DNA of 64,000 bases from Shinisaurus crocodilurus (taxonomy: Eukaryota; Chordata; Lepidosauria; Squamata; Shinisauridae), in assembly GCA_021292165.1 (NCBI GenBank), contig CM037878.1:286077744-286141743 (forward strand), read 5' to 3'. Below the pieces are notes generated by a model. It worked only from the letters and a program-made list of their open reading frames with translations, was not told where the DNA came from and ran no database searches. Each line of letters opens with the position of its first letter. Within the stretch, counting starts at the first letter, position 1. Made by a program: the position numbers and the translations under genes. Below are positions 1-10,183 of the stretch, piece after piece.

Positions 1-179
1 ATATCTGAAGAAAAGGCTTGTCTTGCCAACAAAACAAGATCCACCCAAGTTGTCATGCCTATGCTGCGTGTTTTCATTTGCTAGGGCCAACAAAGGAAAG
101 TGTGTCTCCGCTTTAGTATGTGTGAGACTTTAGGTTGAACAGTGGCACTGGTTTAAAGTGCCCTTCAGAAGTTTTGGAT

Positions 180-330
180 TTATTTATTTATTATTGATTG
201 ATTTAAATTTATATCCCCACCTTTCTGTCCAAAAATGGCACTCATGGCGGCTTGTAAAAACAATTTAAAATACAGTAAAACAATAAAACACATAAAAATA
301 CAATAAAAATGTAACAATTACAGAATAAAA
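180..330 (-). repeat. LINE 3'-end remnant
   Basis: An A/T-rich stretch resembles the common squamate LINE 3' end: a TTTAT-rich tail, then a segment like CCACCTTTCTGTCC and GGCGGCTTGTAAAAACAA (read on plus), followed by an AATAAAA-rich tract. The orientation is inferred from the GGCGGCTT motif, which lies next to the tail in this repeat class. The family assignment is uncertain. Confidence 0.35.
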
Positions 331-946
331 ACAGTGTACATTTTGCAATCATATTGCTCTCAGTCACTTTAGAGAGATCCTTTTGGAGCTTGCGTTTTCA
401 CCATCCTGAATCATTTGGTATTATCCAAACTTGGCTACCTCACTGCAGATGATATATTCTTAAGTTAAACACCACCAGACTCAATACAATCCACTGCTTC
501 CTTCCATTGTGAAAACTGCCTGCTTATACCTACCCTCTGCTTCCTGTTCTTTAATCCACTTTGTATATAAGAGAACCTGTCTTCTCATCTCATGACTGCC
601 AAGTTTGCATTTTATGTTATTAATGTATTGTTTGTACACTCCCAGAGAACTTGGGTTGTTGGGTGGTTTAAAAGTATAATAAATAAATGTTTGCTCAGGA
701 GGCTTTGATGAGGGACTCTGTCAAGTTTGGAAGTCAATGTCTACTGGATAACTCAATCTATACTATACGCTTTCTGACACCCTCAAATAATTGTAAAAAG
801 TTGGCAAAGCGGAACTTTCCTTTGCACGCTGAGCTTTCTTCAATAATGCTTGTTCTTCTGTGTTTAATACTTAGAACTTTAATAATGCTTTCTAGTACTT
901 TACCCAGGAAAGTTATTAACAGGTTTGTAATTTCCCGGATTCCCGC

Positions 947-969
947 TGTGGAGAAAGCCCAACACAGGT

Positions 970-1003
<34 letters not shown>

Positions 1004-1724
1004 TTTTCGCCCAAGGGAGGGGGCAAGGAAGGGGGGATGAAGTCATCGGAGAAGTAGCAGACAGACCATCATCCCCTACAAAAGAGAGTCACGGTGGAGA
1101 TCCACAAAACCAAGGAAGGACCATCAAGGATCATCAAGCTATCAGGGCAGTCTCAAAGAGCTGCAAAGTACTAGTACGTCACCTTCTTCCCGGGCAGGAA
1201 TAAGCCCACCTGAAACGAAGGGGCAGGCATAAGCCCCCACCTGACCCGAAGGGCGGGGAGAGCGGGAACTCAGGGGTAGAAAACCCCTCTCCCTTCCGGT
1301 TTAGGGTTGTTGGGAACCAAGGGTACTTCGGGGCCAGATTCATCTCCAAACAGCAGCCCGAGTACGCCCTTCTCATCCACGCATCGGCCGACCCGGAGCC
1401 AGGCTGAAATCGACTAGGCGCAGAGTCTTTGGTCTGAGGTAATTGACTAGATTCACTCCGCTAGCCTAAGCCTGTTCATTGAGAAACCCAGGGGTCAGCT
1501 AAGGTTGTGTTGCTGTTGTAGTATTCCTGGAAAGCTGTTAGTTCCGCTCTGTGTTTTGTGTAAACAAATAAAAGCCTTATTTGGTCATTTAAAGGACTGC
1601 GGTTTCCTCTTGTGCGCGAAAGCCTCGTAGGTGATTGCCAGGGCTCGTACGGGCTGTAATTCAGAGCTGGTTAACCCGTTAAGCGCCGAACTCACGCAAA
1701 GGATCCTGTTGGTGATCCTTCACA
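947..1724 (+). mobile_element. Solo LTR, copy 1
   Basis: The 778-bp block starts TGTGGAG and ends CCTTCACA, and is flanked on both sides by the same 5-bp sequence CCCGC (942-946 and 1725-1729). These are the features expected of a solo long terminal repeat from an LTR retrotransposon or endogenous retrovirus. It carries a (CA)n microsatellite at 971-1001 and an AATAAA polyadenylation signal near 1566. The segment GGTTAACCCGTTAAG and the GAACTCACGC end segment recur in the copies at about 10.2-10.9 kb and 63.8-64.0 kb, which defines a family. No coding region accompanies it. Whether it is Gypsy or retroviral cannot be told from the LTR alone. Confidence 0.75.
971..1001. repeat. (CA)n microsatellite inside solo LTR
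   Basis: An uninterrupted CA dinucleotide tract lies about 25 bp inside the left end of the LTR at 947-1724. It is not obvious in the LTR copy at 10.2-10.9 kb, so it is probably a later expansion. Confidence 0.95.
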
Positions 1725-2504
1725 CCCGCCCTCTTTATAGATATCACTCTTAAATTGGCTACTTAATCCTCCAGTATGGAGGCCAATTAGTGATAGACTG
1801 CATATTTTTATTAGGTCAACTATTTCACATTTGAGTTAGAATTCTTGAATCCATACATTCTGGTCCTGGTGACTTGTTAATTTGTAATTTGTCAGGTAGC
1901 CTCAGAATTCCATCTCTTCACCTCTGTTTGATGTACCGGTAGATCTCCAGCCTCCTTCCCCACATCTCCCCAAATGGTTTAGGAATGGGTATCTGGCCAA
2001 CATCTTCTGCACTGAAGACCAATGCTAAGAATTAATTTAGCTTCTCTGCAATGTCCCTATCCTCCTACAGTCTTCCTTTCACTCCTGTTTATCTAACGTT
2101 CCAACGGCCCTCCCTAGATGGTTTTCTTTAAATACATCTGAAACAGGAAATTTATGCTTCTGAAGTTCTGCTCTTCTTCCTTACTGTCAACTTACATTTG
2201 CCTGCCCGAACTTGTGCTTTTTATTTTCCTCATTTAAGCAAGACATCCACTTTTTAAATGAAACCTTTTGCCTAATGTAGGTTCCTTGGCATGGCTCAGT
2301 AACCACACTGGCATCCTCTTGCACCTGTTGGTATCCTTCCTAATATGTGGCATGCATTCTAGCTGAGCTTCTATTACGTATACATAGCTTTTAAAAATAA
2401 CCTTAAAAAATTAAATGGGGTAAAAGACAAAATAGAAAACCGGGTTAAATACTCAACAATGTAATTTGGGGTTGCCATGGTCTCTAAGAAAGAACAGTCT
2501 AGAC

Positions 2505-2615
2505 CAGTGTTCTTCAACCTTGGGTCCCCAGATGTTTTTGGCCTACAACTCCCAGCATGCCATGCTGGAAGTTGTAGGCCAAAAACATCTGGGGATCCAA
2601 AGTTGGAGAACACTG
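2505..2615. mobile_element. Palindromic hAT MITE, CAGTG subfamily
   Basis: A 111-bp near-palindrome begins CAGTGTTCTTCAACC and ends GGTTGGAGAACACTG-like. It is flanked by a perfect 8-bp duplication GTCTAGAC (2497-2504 and 2616-2623). The 8-bp duplication and the CAG/CTG ends are typical of hAT transposons. There is no coding capacity, so it must have been mobilised in trans. It lies in ACER3 intron 1. Confidence 0.9.
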
Positions 2616-2789
2616 GTCTAGACTGCGCACAGTTGACCTGTACAGAGTTGGACAGTGAGAGAGACAAAGCTGCAAAGTAATTCATGTTTCCTGAAAGGAG
2701 ACAGGAAAACAATTGGCTGAACAGGAAATTTCCTTATTCCGCATTTAAAGCACACACTTAAATTTAGTGACGAACAGCGCAATCCTCTG

Positions 2790-3031
2790 TATTTATTTAT
2801 TTATTATATTTATACCCTGCCTTTTTTCCTGCAAGGAACCCAAGGCGGCTTACATAAATCCTCCTCCTCCTCTCCATTTTATCCTCACAACAACCCTGTG
2901 AGGTAGGTTAGGTTGAGAGTCAGTGACTGGCCCAAAGTCACCCAGTGAGTTTCATGGCCGAGCAGGGACTAGAAATCGGATCTCCCGAGTCCCAGTCCAA
3001 CACTCTCACCACTACGCCACACTGGCTCTCT
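2790..3031 (-). repeat. tRNA-derived SINE (minus)
   Basis: Full-length copy of a tRNA-headed SINE that recurs through the window. On the minus strand it reads AGCCAGTGTGGCGTAGTGG, then a B-box-like segment, then GGGTTGTTGTGAGGATAAAATGG, and ends in a TATAAATATAATAAATAAA tail. The promoter-like head and A/T tail are visible. It sits inside an older palindromic repeat whose halves flank it (GCGCAATCCT on the left and CAGAAGTAAGTCCCATTG on the right). Confidence 0.85.
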
Positions 3032-3268
3032 CAGTGTGTCTCAGAAGTAAGTCCCATTGGCTTGGTTCTCATGTAACAGCAACCCAGAGTGTGAGTTGAG
3101 TATGGGTTGTTGTTGAATCGTGGGTTATCACTACGTGCGAATCCTGCACTATAGTTTAACTATGGGTTGTTAACCACAAACAACCCAGGAAGAGAGCCCG
3201 TGGTTTGTTGTTGGGTTCTGAACTTAATCGGACTTACTCCCGGTAAGTGTGTATAGGATTGCAGCCTA
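3032..3268. repeat. Palindromic repeat with GGGTTGTT core
   Basis: The segment CAGAAGTAAGTCCCATTGG at the left and ACTTACTCCCGGTAAGTG at the right are inverted relatives. They enclose a CGTGGGTTATC / TATGGGTTGTTAACC core that also occurs at 22.1-22.7 kb. The right end GTATAGGATTGCAGCC matches the termini of the palindromic element at 27945-28072. It is an old non-autonomous DNA transposon, probably composite. Confidence 0.5.
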
Positions 3269-3499
3269 AGCCACGGAAAGCAGTCCCGTGAACTGCATCC
3301 CTAACGTAGATGGCACTAGCACTTCACGGTGAGTTTGACACGAGACCTGTTACTGCAACACTTTTCTTCCACTGTACATTCAAGAAAGTTCTAAATATCA
3401 GGATTGCCAAGTTACAGGCACCTTTTCACAACCTTCTGCAACATAAGATCGTTTCATGGTGGATGAATAACTGCTGCGACACTAGGCCCCTCTGCAGAT

Positions 3500-3745
3500 C
3501 TTAATAACTGGACTGCGTGGCTTGTACTGGGACAGGCGGTTCCAAGCCTTTGGGGACTTTATAGGTTAAAACCAACACCTTGAATTACGTAAGCCTGAAA
3601 AGCAGCTGGCAACCAGTGCAGGTCTTTCAAGACAGGGGTAATATGATCTGATACCATACCGTGCACTGGTTAGCAGCCTAGCTGCTACATTTTGAACCAG
3701 TCGATGCTAGGGACACTCTTCAGGGGTGGCTCCACATAAGAGAGC
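3500..3745 (+). repeat. LINE remnant (L2-like)
   Basis: The text GGCAACCAGTGCAG, CATTTTGAACCAGT and GGTGGCTCCACATAAGAGAG follows the order of a widespread reptile LINE 3' region (3'-UTR or degenerate coding sequence). No open frame survives. The family is assigned from memory and is uncertain. Confidence 0.45.
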
Positions 3746-4015
3746 ACTGCAATAGATCTCAATATGAAACCACATGGGAAGCTAAGGTACTTACCTTGCT
3801 CATTTTACTGCTTTCCACAAAGACAAAATTGTACAAAAGGATGCCCAGAGACTTGCTCTGATAGTCAACTACTCTCTCTGACATCACTTAAATCTCCCCC
3901 ACCACAATCCTTGCCGTTCATCCCATCTGATCTTCCTATTTGTAAAAAAAATTCCACCTGTGGCACTGCATATTCCTGATATTTAATAAGCTCAACTAGG
4001 AGCTAGCATCTACAG

Positions 4016-4238
4016 CAGCTTTCTCCAACTTGGTGTCCTCCAGATGTGTTGGATCACAACTCCCAGCACACACACCCCACATGCTGGCCAGGGGATGCTG
4101 GGAATTGTAATCCAACACATTTGGAGGGTAATCCAAATGTGTTGGATTACAATTCGCAGCATCCCCCAGCCAGCATGCTGGGGGATGCTGGGAGCTGTAA
4201 TCCAACACATCTGGAGGACATCGGGTTGGAGAGGGCTG
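4016..4238. mobile_element. hAT MITE with double palindrome
   Basis: The 223-bp element starts CAGCTTTCTCCAACTTGG and ends GGTTGGAGAGGGCTG. It is flanked by a perfect 8-bp duplication ATCTACAG (4008-4015 and 4239-4246). Unlike the shorter copies it contains two palindromic modules in series, each with a GTTGGAT...ATCCAACAC arm pair and a GCTGGGGGATGCTGGGA core. It has no coding capacity. It is a sister subfamily of the CAGTG/CAGGG elements. Confidence 0.88.
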
Positions 4239-4654
4239 ATCTACAGCAATTCTGCAATTGCATCACCTAAAATATAAAATCAGAGTTGTGACACATTTCC
4301 AGTGACGCCCATAATGCTGAACGTCTAGACCTACACTTTCTAACTCATAGCAAACCGTCTATTTTTAGAACTCTTTGTAGCATGCAGTACCAGAGTTTTG
4401 CCTCTGACTGAGTCTTAAAGTCAGTTTGATGAACTTGCCCTGCCTGCATAGTTCTCCTTGCCAAGCTGGCATTTTCCCTAACTGTTCTTTGTCTGGACTC
4501 TTTCCATAAACTCAATGACTCCATTCAGATGCCAGGGCAGCCTACACTCAAACTATTATTTGGCTTTCAGGAGTCCTGCATGTGCTTGTGTGGGGATCCC
4601 CTCGTTCTGTTACTGGTTTGCCCTGATGTCCAAATTATTGTTGTTGTTGTTATT

Positions 4655-4990
4655 TTCATTTACATATCGCCCAATAGCAGAAGCTTAGCAAATTAGGCAA
4701 ACTGAGGTCAGCACTAGCCAGAATTACCGCCAAGCCATGATGTGTGTTTCACACTTATTCATTTTTGATACCGCCCAATACAACAATCTTTTTTTTTTTT
4801 AAATACTCAATAAAATTCAGTAAAAAAATATAAACAATAAAAACATTATAAAATTTACCACCCCACCATATACCATTTAATTATTAAAAGCCTCAACGTA
4901 GAGGGCAGTCTTAACCTGGCGCCGAAAAGATAGTAGAGTTGGTGCCAGGCGGGCCTGGCATCCTGGCTTGAAGGCAATTCCTGGTTCATG
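4655..4990 (-). repeat. LINE 3'-end remnant
   Basis: Segments such as TACATATCGCCCAATAGCAG, an AATAAAA/TAAAACA-rich tract and GAGGGCAGTCTTAACCTGG recur in similar order at 39.6-40.1 and 55.7-56.1 kb. This defines a LINE 3' end in minus orientation. No coding sequence is intact. Confidence 0.45.
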
Positions 4991-5154
4991 CTGCCACAGT
5001 TTCCTTTCAGGCATTACAGCAAACCAGGAACTGGGCAAGGGAATCTATGCACCAGAGGAGAGGCGGGAGTACACAAGTCTGAAGGGCACTCCAAACATGA
5101 TTTGACAACTGGCTGCTTGACATCTGCACCAGGCCATTTATCTTCCTTGGGGGG

Positions 5155-5190
5155 ACAGGGACGGGACGGGACGGGACGGACGGACGGACA
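5155..5190. repeat. (GGGAC)n/(GGAC)n microsatellite
   Basis: GGGAC pentamers run into GGAC tetramers over about 36 bp. This is a simple repeat with no further context. Confidence 0.9.
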
Positions 5191-6061
5191 AGAATGTGTC
5201 ACATGAAGTTAGTGCACATTTAAAGTGGGGATTTTTATATCCATCTGCTCCAGCATTCCGTTTCCATCGAGGGCCAGCGTGCTGCCCCCTCAGTGCACTC
5301 ACAAACAGGAAAAGTGGGAAACGTCCTACATATCCCAATATACGGGATTTTCCTATCCCATAGCACCTTCCCAGGGATAGCAATGGGGACCCCACCACAT
5401 ACAACATCCTTTAGAAAATACCATTTGCTCCCTGATGCATTTTGCCCCACAACAGGCCATCATCTGTGACCTACAAGCTGACTCATCCACCACACAATAT
5501 CAGTAAGTGCGAGATATATATTGCACTGTGCCATGCGATATTCCTCATGACCCTGAAAAGCACAGGGCGTCCCATACTTACTTTAGAATCGGTCCAACTG
5601 GAATACTTGCTCCCACCTCACAATCGGGCAGTGCAATCCAATAAGGCTGCCCGTAACCCTCCAAACTTGGGAGGATTATGGGCATCCTATTGAGGGCATC
5701 CTATAAGATATCCACCGCACTCCCCTTGCCCTCAAAAACATCTAGATGGCCGATTTCGGCCGCCTAGATGGGAGAGGCCGCCTAGATGTTTTACCTCTCC
5801 TTGCAAGGAAGAGAGGCTCAGGCACCACCGGGATTCTTTGAAATCCGGCAGTGCCTTGCTCCTCCCCTCTGCCGGGAACCAAACCCAGTCTTCTGAGTTC
5901 GGTTCCCTGCCAGTGAGAAAAGAACCACGCTGGCTATAAGGTAGGGGGAGCAGGCACTCCACGGCACTGCAACCTCGGAAGAAATTTCCAAAATTGCAGG
6001 GGCTTCTACGTCCAATCCTGTGGCCCCCCCAGACAAGGTCGGAAGGACATAGGATTGTGCC

Positions 6062-6235
6062 CTTAGGAACATAGGAAGCTGCCTTATACAGAGTCAGACC
6101 ATTAATCCATCTAGCCTAAAATTGGCTCTCCAGGGTTTCAGGCAGGAATTTTTCCAGCCGTACTGGGAGATGCTAGGGATTGAACCTGGGACCTTCTACG
6201 TGCAAAGAATTTGCTCTACCATCCTTCTGGAAGTG
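6062..6235 (-). repeat. tRNA-Ala-like SINE (minus)
   Basis: On the minus strand the right end resembles a tRNA head: a degenerate GTAGAGCAAAT box A region, then CAGGTTCAATCCC as box B. Towards the left it ends in the segment AAGGCAGCTTCCTATGTTCC. Relatives lie at 19120-19200, 24012-24232, 34562-34735, 51664-51790 and 55085-55190. It is a SINE family distinct from the one at 2790-3031. Confidence 0.65.
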
Positions 6236-6473
6236 ACTAAGAGGAATGACTCTTGTGAAATACTTCTTGTCTCCATCATCATCTTCTGTGACATAGTCTC
6301 TCCCCACCACCACAAAGGGCAAGGATGGGTTGCCTTTCGTCCATTTCTAAATTTCTAATTTTTTATTTTTAAATCCCGCACAGTCCACAAGGAAGTTTTA
6401 AGTTTACGAAGTAAGAGTGCATCTTCAGGGTCTCTTAACACACAACTAAGCACAACTAAGCTGTAACAAGTGC

Positions 6474-6613
6474 AGGCCTGTGGCTTACACTGGTGGCTCA
6501 GCTTGTCTGATCGTGGAAAGCTAAGCAGGGTCAGGCCTGGTTATTACTTGGATGGGAGACCCCTCCTCTAGTTTCCTGCATTGAGCTGGGAGTTGGACTC
6601 ACAACTCTATGAA
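6474..6613 (+). repeat. 5S rRNA-derived SINE, copy 1
   Basis: The head contains GCCTGTGGCTTAC, AAGCTAAGCAGGGTC and ACTTGGATGGGAGACC, which are the 5' end, box A and box C regions of 5S rRNA. After this comes CTCCTCTAGTTTCCTGCATTG and a degraded CR1-like tail. This is a degenerate member of the six-copy family; the copy at 51330-51508 is the best preserved. Confidence 0.75.
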
Positions 6614-7739
6614 GTGATCCCAACCACACAATCCCATTTAATAACTAAAACACCTCACAGTCAGACCAAGTGCCACCTAATCCAACACTCTTTGCGAGGA
6701 GCACATTAGGTGGTCTGCTACTAATAGGCCAGTGGTCCACTACAAACCATGCTCCACTTTCTACCCACCCCTGAATTCTGGTAGCCTCCTGTTTCCTGGA
6801 TCTTGCAAGCACATCAGGATATCTGTATATTGCTGGCTCTCTGTACATCAGTTTTATGAAACTGATTTTTGACTGCTCTTCTCTGCAACAATCAGATTAA
6901 TTGTAGCTTTAACATACCGGTACTACTTGTTTTGAATATGTTTCGAGGTGCATTTTTTTTTAAAAAAACACAAGTTACGAATGTCAAAATATCCCCTCCC
7001 TAAAATATGGCTTGTAGGGCAGCACCCTCAACATTCAAGGGGTGGGAAAGAGAAATTAGAAAAGAATGTTCCCTGCCAAGTATTTCTCTCCACCATACCA
7101 TCTTGGGTGTGTGTGTGTGTGGGGGGGAGGGTTTGTCACTCCTACCAAATTCTCTAGGATGGAGTGGCTAATTATGAACACCCCCAGAATATCCCCCAAA
7201 CCGTATGCAAAAGAACATCTCCAAAATAGCCCCCAAAGCATCTGGGAAAGATCCCACTACAGTACGCCCATTACACGACTAAGGCATCCCCCCTTCTACC
7301 CCACCCCGATAGGGGTATGGTGGGGCTTAGTGGGAGGTACCTGGATGCCAGTCTGGTCTTTGGGGTAGATATTTGGGGTGTGGGCACCCCAGCTAGGCAC
7401 CCACTCCAAGGGCTGCTGCAGGGTGCCTCTCCCTCCCGCCCCCCGCCCAGAAATGACACTAGGAGGGGGAAAGGTATTTTACGAGGGGGGCGCTCTTTGA
7501 CACCTTTCCCCCACCCCAGAAAATGTTGCGGGGTGGCTCACCCACACCCATGTGCAAATTAGCACCCCCACGGGGGGGGGGCGCGTAGTGGGAACAATCC
7601 TCACGCCCTTTATGAGGTATCCCATCCCACTGCTGACAGGACAGCTGTGCTAAGCAACTGGGGGAGGCCAGCCACCTTTACAACCCGCATAACCTGGAAA
7701 TGTGTGTGTGTGTGTGTGAGTGTAAGCGAAAGAGACACC

Positions 7740-8350
7740 CCCTGCGTGTACGTGTGAACGCGCTCCCCCAGCCCGCACAACAACCCGAGCGGCATCTCAC
7801 TCACAGAACTCGGCGATGTAATAGGAGACGACGTAATTCTCCTCGCACCAGTCGAGGGTGGACGTCGGCCGGCCCCAGTAGCCGTCCCGGTCGCCGGCGG
7901 GAGCCATGGCGCGCGCTGCCTACTGCCGGGCCGGCCGGGCCTGACCGCCTGACTTGCCGGGAAGCGGACTCGGCGGCCTGGCTGGGGGCTGATCTCGGGG
8001 GCGGGGGGGAAAGGAAACTGCCCGCCGCCGCCAGCGTCGCTCCGGATGGGCGCTTGGCCGAGCTGACCCCGCCTTCCCGGCGGCTCGAGGCGGGGCGGCG
8101 GCGGAGTGCGGCAGGGAGGCCCGCCTCGCGAGGCCTGCCGGGCCGGGCCTCGCCGTTGCCGTGGCGACCCCGGCCTCAGGCCTACCTCCCCCGCCCCGCC
8201 CGGCAAGGCTGAAGGCGGGAATGTCCTCAGCTCGGAGGAGGGAGGCGGCAAGGCGGGGAGTAAGGAAGCCGCTGCGGCGGGGAGGGCAGATGTGCCCTAT
8301 TTCGGACGATCTCTGACGATTCCTCGGCGGGGAGGCGGACCTATGCCCCC
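7740..8350 (-). promoter_or_regulatory. ACER3: CpG island, ACER3 promoter
   Basis: CpG dinucleotides and G/C runs are dense from about 7740 to 8350, in sharp contrast with the flanks. The island covers the first coding exon of ACER3 (7805-7907) and the sequence upstream of it on the minus strand. This is the position of the housekeeping-type promoter. No TATA box stands out. Long open frames on both strands here are the usual by-product of GC-rich sequence. The island stops where a SINE is inserted (8352-8587). Confidence 0.75.
7805..7907 (-). CDS. ACER3: ACER3 coding exon 1 (alkaline ceramidase 3)
   Basis: ACER3 is a multipass membrane hydrolase of the endoplasmic reticulum and Golgi that cleaves unsaturated long-chain ceramides to sphingosine and fatty acid. 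The exon starts at an ATG at 7907-7905 and encodes 34 residues plus one base. Recognisable motifs are [22 protein letters not shown] and YIAEF, which match the conserved N terminus of the family. The exon ends T|GTGAGT, a full-consensus donor at 7804-7799; the phase-1 break would complete a tryptophan codon after EF, as in mammalian ACER3 (recalled, not searched). WCEENY belongs to the signature region before the first transmembrane helix. The remaining exons, with the catalytic zinc-binding histidines, must lie beyond position 1. The exon lies in a CpG island and has no frame disruption. It is too short to be found as an open frame by length. Confidence 0.92.
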
Positions 8351-8351
8351 T

Positions 8352-8587
8352 AGCCAGTGTGGCATAGTGGTTAGAGTGTTGGACTGGGAGTCGGGAGATC
8401 CGGGTTCTAGTCCCCACTCGGTCATGAAGCTCACTGGGTGACTTTGGGCCAGTCACTGACTCTCAGCCTACCTCACAGGGTTGTTGTGAGGATAAAATGG
8501 AGGAGTGGAGGATGATGATTATGTAAGTTGCCTTAGGTTCCTTGCAGGAAAAAAGGCAGGGTATAAATATAATAAAATAAATAAATA
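8352..8587 (+). repeat. tRNA-derived SINE (plus)
   Basis: Near full-length copy: AGCCAGTGTGGCATAGTGG head, GGGTTCTAGTCCCC box B, GTGACTTTGGGCCAGTCAC body, then AAAGGCAGGGTATAAATAT and an AATAAATAAATA tail. It sits at the upstream edge of the ACER3 CpG island. Confidence 0.88.
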
Positions 8588-8789
8588 GTCCTCATTGAGG
8601 TGCGGCTAATCGGCGTTTGGGCTGTACCACGGTGCTCGACTGTGCTGATTTATTTCAACATGTCTTAATGCTAGCCTGAAATATCGTGATATTGTTCTTG
8701 CTGTTATCTTGTTATATGTTTCCTGCATTGAGCAGAGTGATCGCCTGATGATGGATGGACTCCATGGCCTTGTCATCATCATCATCATC

Positions 8790-9918
8790 ATCATCATCAG
8801 GTGATCACTCGTGACCGAGTAAGATTGTCTTCCAGGATAAAAGGAGGAAATTCTAAAGAAGATTGTGTAGACTCTAGCGATGGGTCCGTAAGTGACTGTG
8901 GAGGCCAATTCTAGATCCACACAGCTTCCCACAGTGAGGACACAGGTTACCAGATGGAAGATGGTCCTGTAAAGGATTCATTTGACGTGCTTTTCGCTTA
9001 GCACGTTTCTCCCTTTCACCTTTCACTCGGGCTTCTTCAAAGTCCATGGAACCTTTGTGAAAGGCCAACCTCCAGTTAGATCGTTCATGGGCCAGAGCTT
9101 CCCAGTTTTCGATGTTTATATTGCATTTTTTAAGATTAGCCTTATGAACATCTTTAAACCTCTTATATTGACCAACGATATTCCGCTTTCCATCCTTGAG
9201 TTGGGAATAAAGTAACTGCTTTGGGAGACGGCAGTCAGGCATTCGAACAACATGACCAGTCCACTGAAGTTGGCGTTGAAGGATCATTTTTTCAACGCTA
9301 GTAGTCTTTGCTTCTTCCAGTACACTGACATTTGTTTGCCTATCTTCCCAAGTAATTTGCAGGATTTTCCGGAGGCAACGTTGATGAAATCTTTCAAGGA
9401 GGTGGAAGTGATGTTTATAGATAGTCCATGTTTCGCAGGCATACAATAAAGTTGGCAGTACAATGGCTTCATAAACCAGTGTTTTGGTCTTCTTACAAAT
9501 ATCCCGATCCTCGAACACTCTATGTTTCATTCGAGAAAACGCAGCACTTGCGGAGCTCAGACGGTGCTGGATTTCACTGTCGATGTTAGCTGTAACAGAA
9601 ACATAGCTGCCAAGATAGAGAAAATGATCGACATTTTCCAGTATTGTCCCGCCAAGCTGGATAGATGGCATCACCAAAGGGTTAGCTTGCACTTGCTGAT
9701 GAAGCACTTTGGTTTTTTGATGTTAAGTGAGAGACCAAGTTTTCCGTATGCTTCTGCAAAAGCATTTAGGATAGTTTGGAGATCATCCTCTGAATGTGCG
9801 GAGACCACATTATCATCAGCATACTGAAGTTCCACAACGGAGGTTGTAATTACCTTACTTTTTGCTTTCAGCCTGCTGAGATTAAAAAGCTTTCCATCTG
9901 TTCGATATATAATTCCCA
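8790..9918 (-). mobile_element. Non-LTR retrotransposon 3' half, copy A
   Basis: Minus-strand coding sequence of a LINE. A frame at 9919-9671 contains the reverse-transcriptase catalytic motif YADD followed by SEDDLQTILNAF and GLSLNIKK. A second frame (9707-8874, 277 residues) continues with the thumb and C-terminal region: FLYLGSYVS, AFSRMKHRVF, LLYACETWT, LQWTGHVVRMPDCRLPKQLL and a terminal CPHCGKLCGSRIGLHSHLRTH zinc-finger-like motif (C-x2-C...H-x3-H spacing). The two frames overlap but differ in phase, so there is one frameshift. The element is 5'-truncated at about 9918 and its 3' end has a (GAT)n tail, visible as (ATC)n at 8774-8799. The clade is undetermined; the C-terminal finger suggests a LINE other than CR1 or L1. 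It is no longer functional. Confidence 0.85.
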
Positions 9919-9919
9919 C

Positions 9920-10152
9920 AAATGGCCTTGTAGGCCCCTTCCAACTCTATGATCTATGAATCTATAACAATTGTTATATTGTTATTGCTGTTTTAACTTT
10001 GATTTTATGTATTTTTAATATTATAGCTGATTTAATTATATTTTTAACTTTTGCATATTTCTATTTATATATTTTAATTGTATGATTTTTAATGTTGTAA
10101 AGCCGCCTTGAGTCCCAGTACTGGAGGGGAAAGGCAGAATATAAATAAGTAA
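9920..10152 (+). repeat. CR1 tail scrap plus LINE 3' end
   Basis: The first 45 bases (GGCCTTGTAGGCCCCTTCC, ACTCTATGATCTATG) are a CR1 3' terminus. They are followed by an A/T-rich tract ending in AAAGCCGCCTTGAGTCCCAG and a GGCAGAATATAAATAAG tail, the usual L2-like LINE 3' end. Both are fragments. Confidence 0.55.
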
Positions 10153-10183
10153 TAGCCGTTCCCAGACATTTTATGCATCATAT

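Larger units (their letters stand above)
1..7804 (-). other. ACER3: ACER3 intron 1 (5' part, in window)
   Basis: The donor GTGAGT read on the minus strand at 7804-7799 opens an intron that runs towards position 1. I find no second ACER3 exon here: no frame shows the conserved membrane segments of the ceramidase. The intron is filled with repeats listed separately. Stretches 331-946, 1730-2500, 4240-4650 and 5200-6060 hold no gene or repeat I can name, except an inverted pair of CCGCCTAGATG-like segments around 5738-5790. Positions 6620-7740 are G/C-run rich, with a short GT tract near 7107-7122 and no recognisable feature. Confidence 0.7.

Noticed and set aside
2374..2712. Frames through the palindromes (here and at 26.4, 42.0, 46.8 and 60.7 kb)
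   Set aside because: The repeated peptide VFSNLGSPDVFGLQLPACPS arises from translating the MITE arms; no coding role.
8352..8430. tRNA genes
   Set aside because: The A- and B-box-like segments belong to SINE heads with fixed bodies and A/T tails. No cloverleaf with proper stems is visible.
7610..8456. Long frames on both strands around 7.6-8.5 kb
   Set aside because: Same reason: GC-rich island sequence; one also translates a (GT)n tract and part of a SINE.
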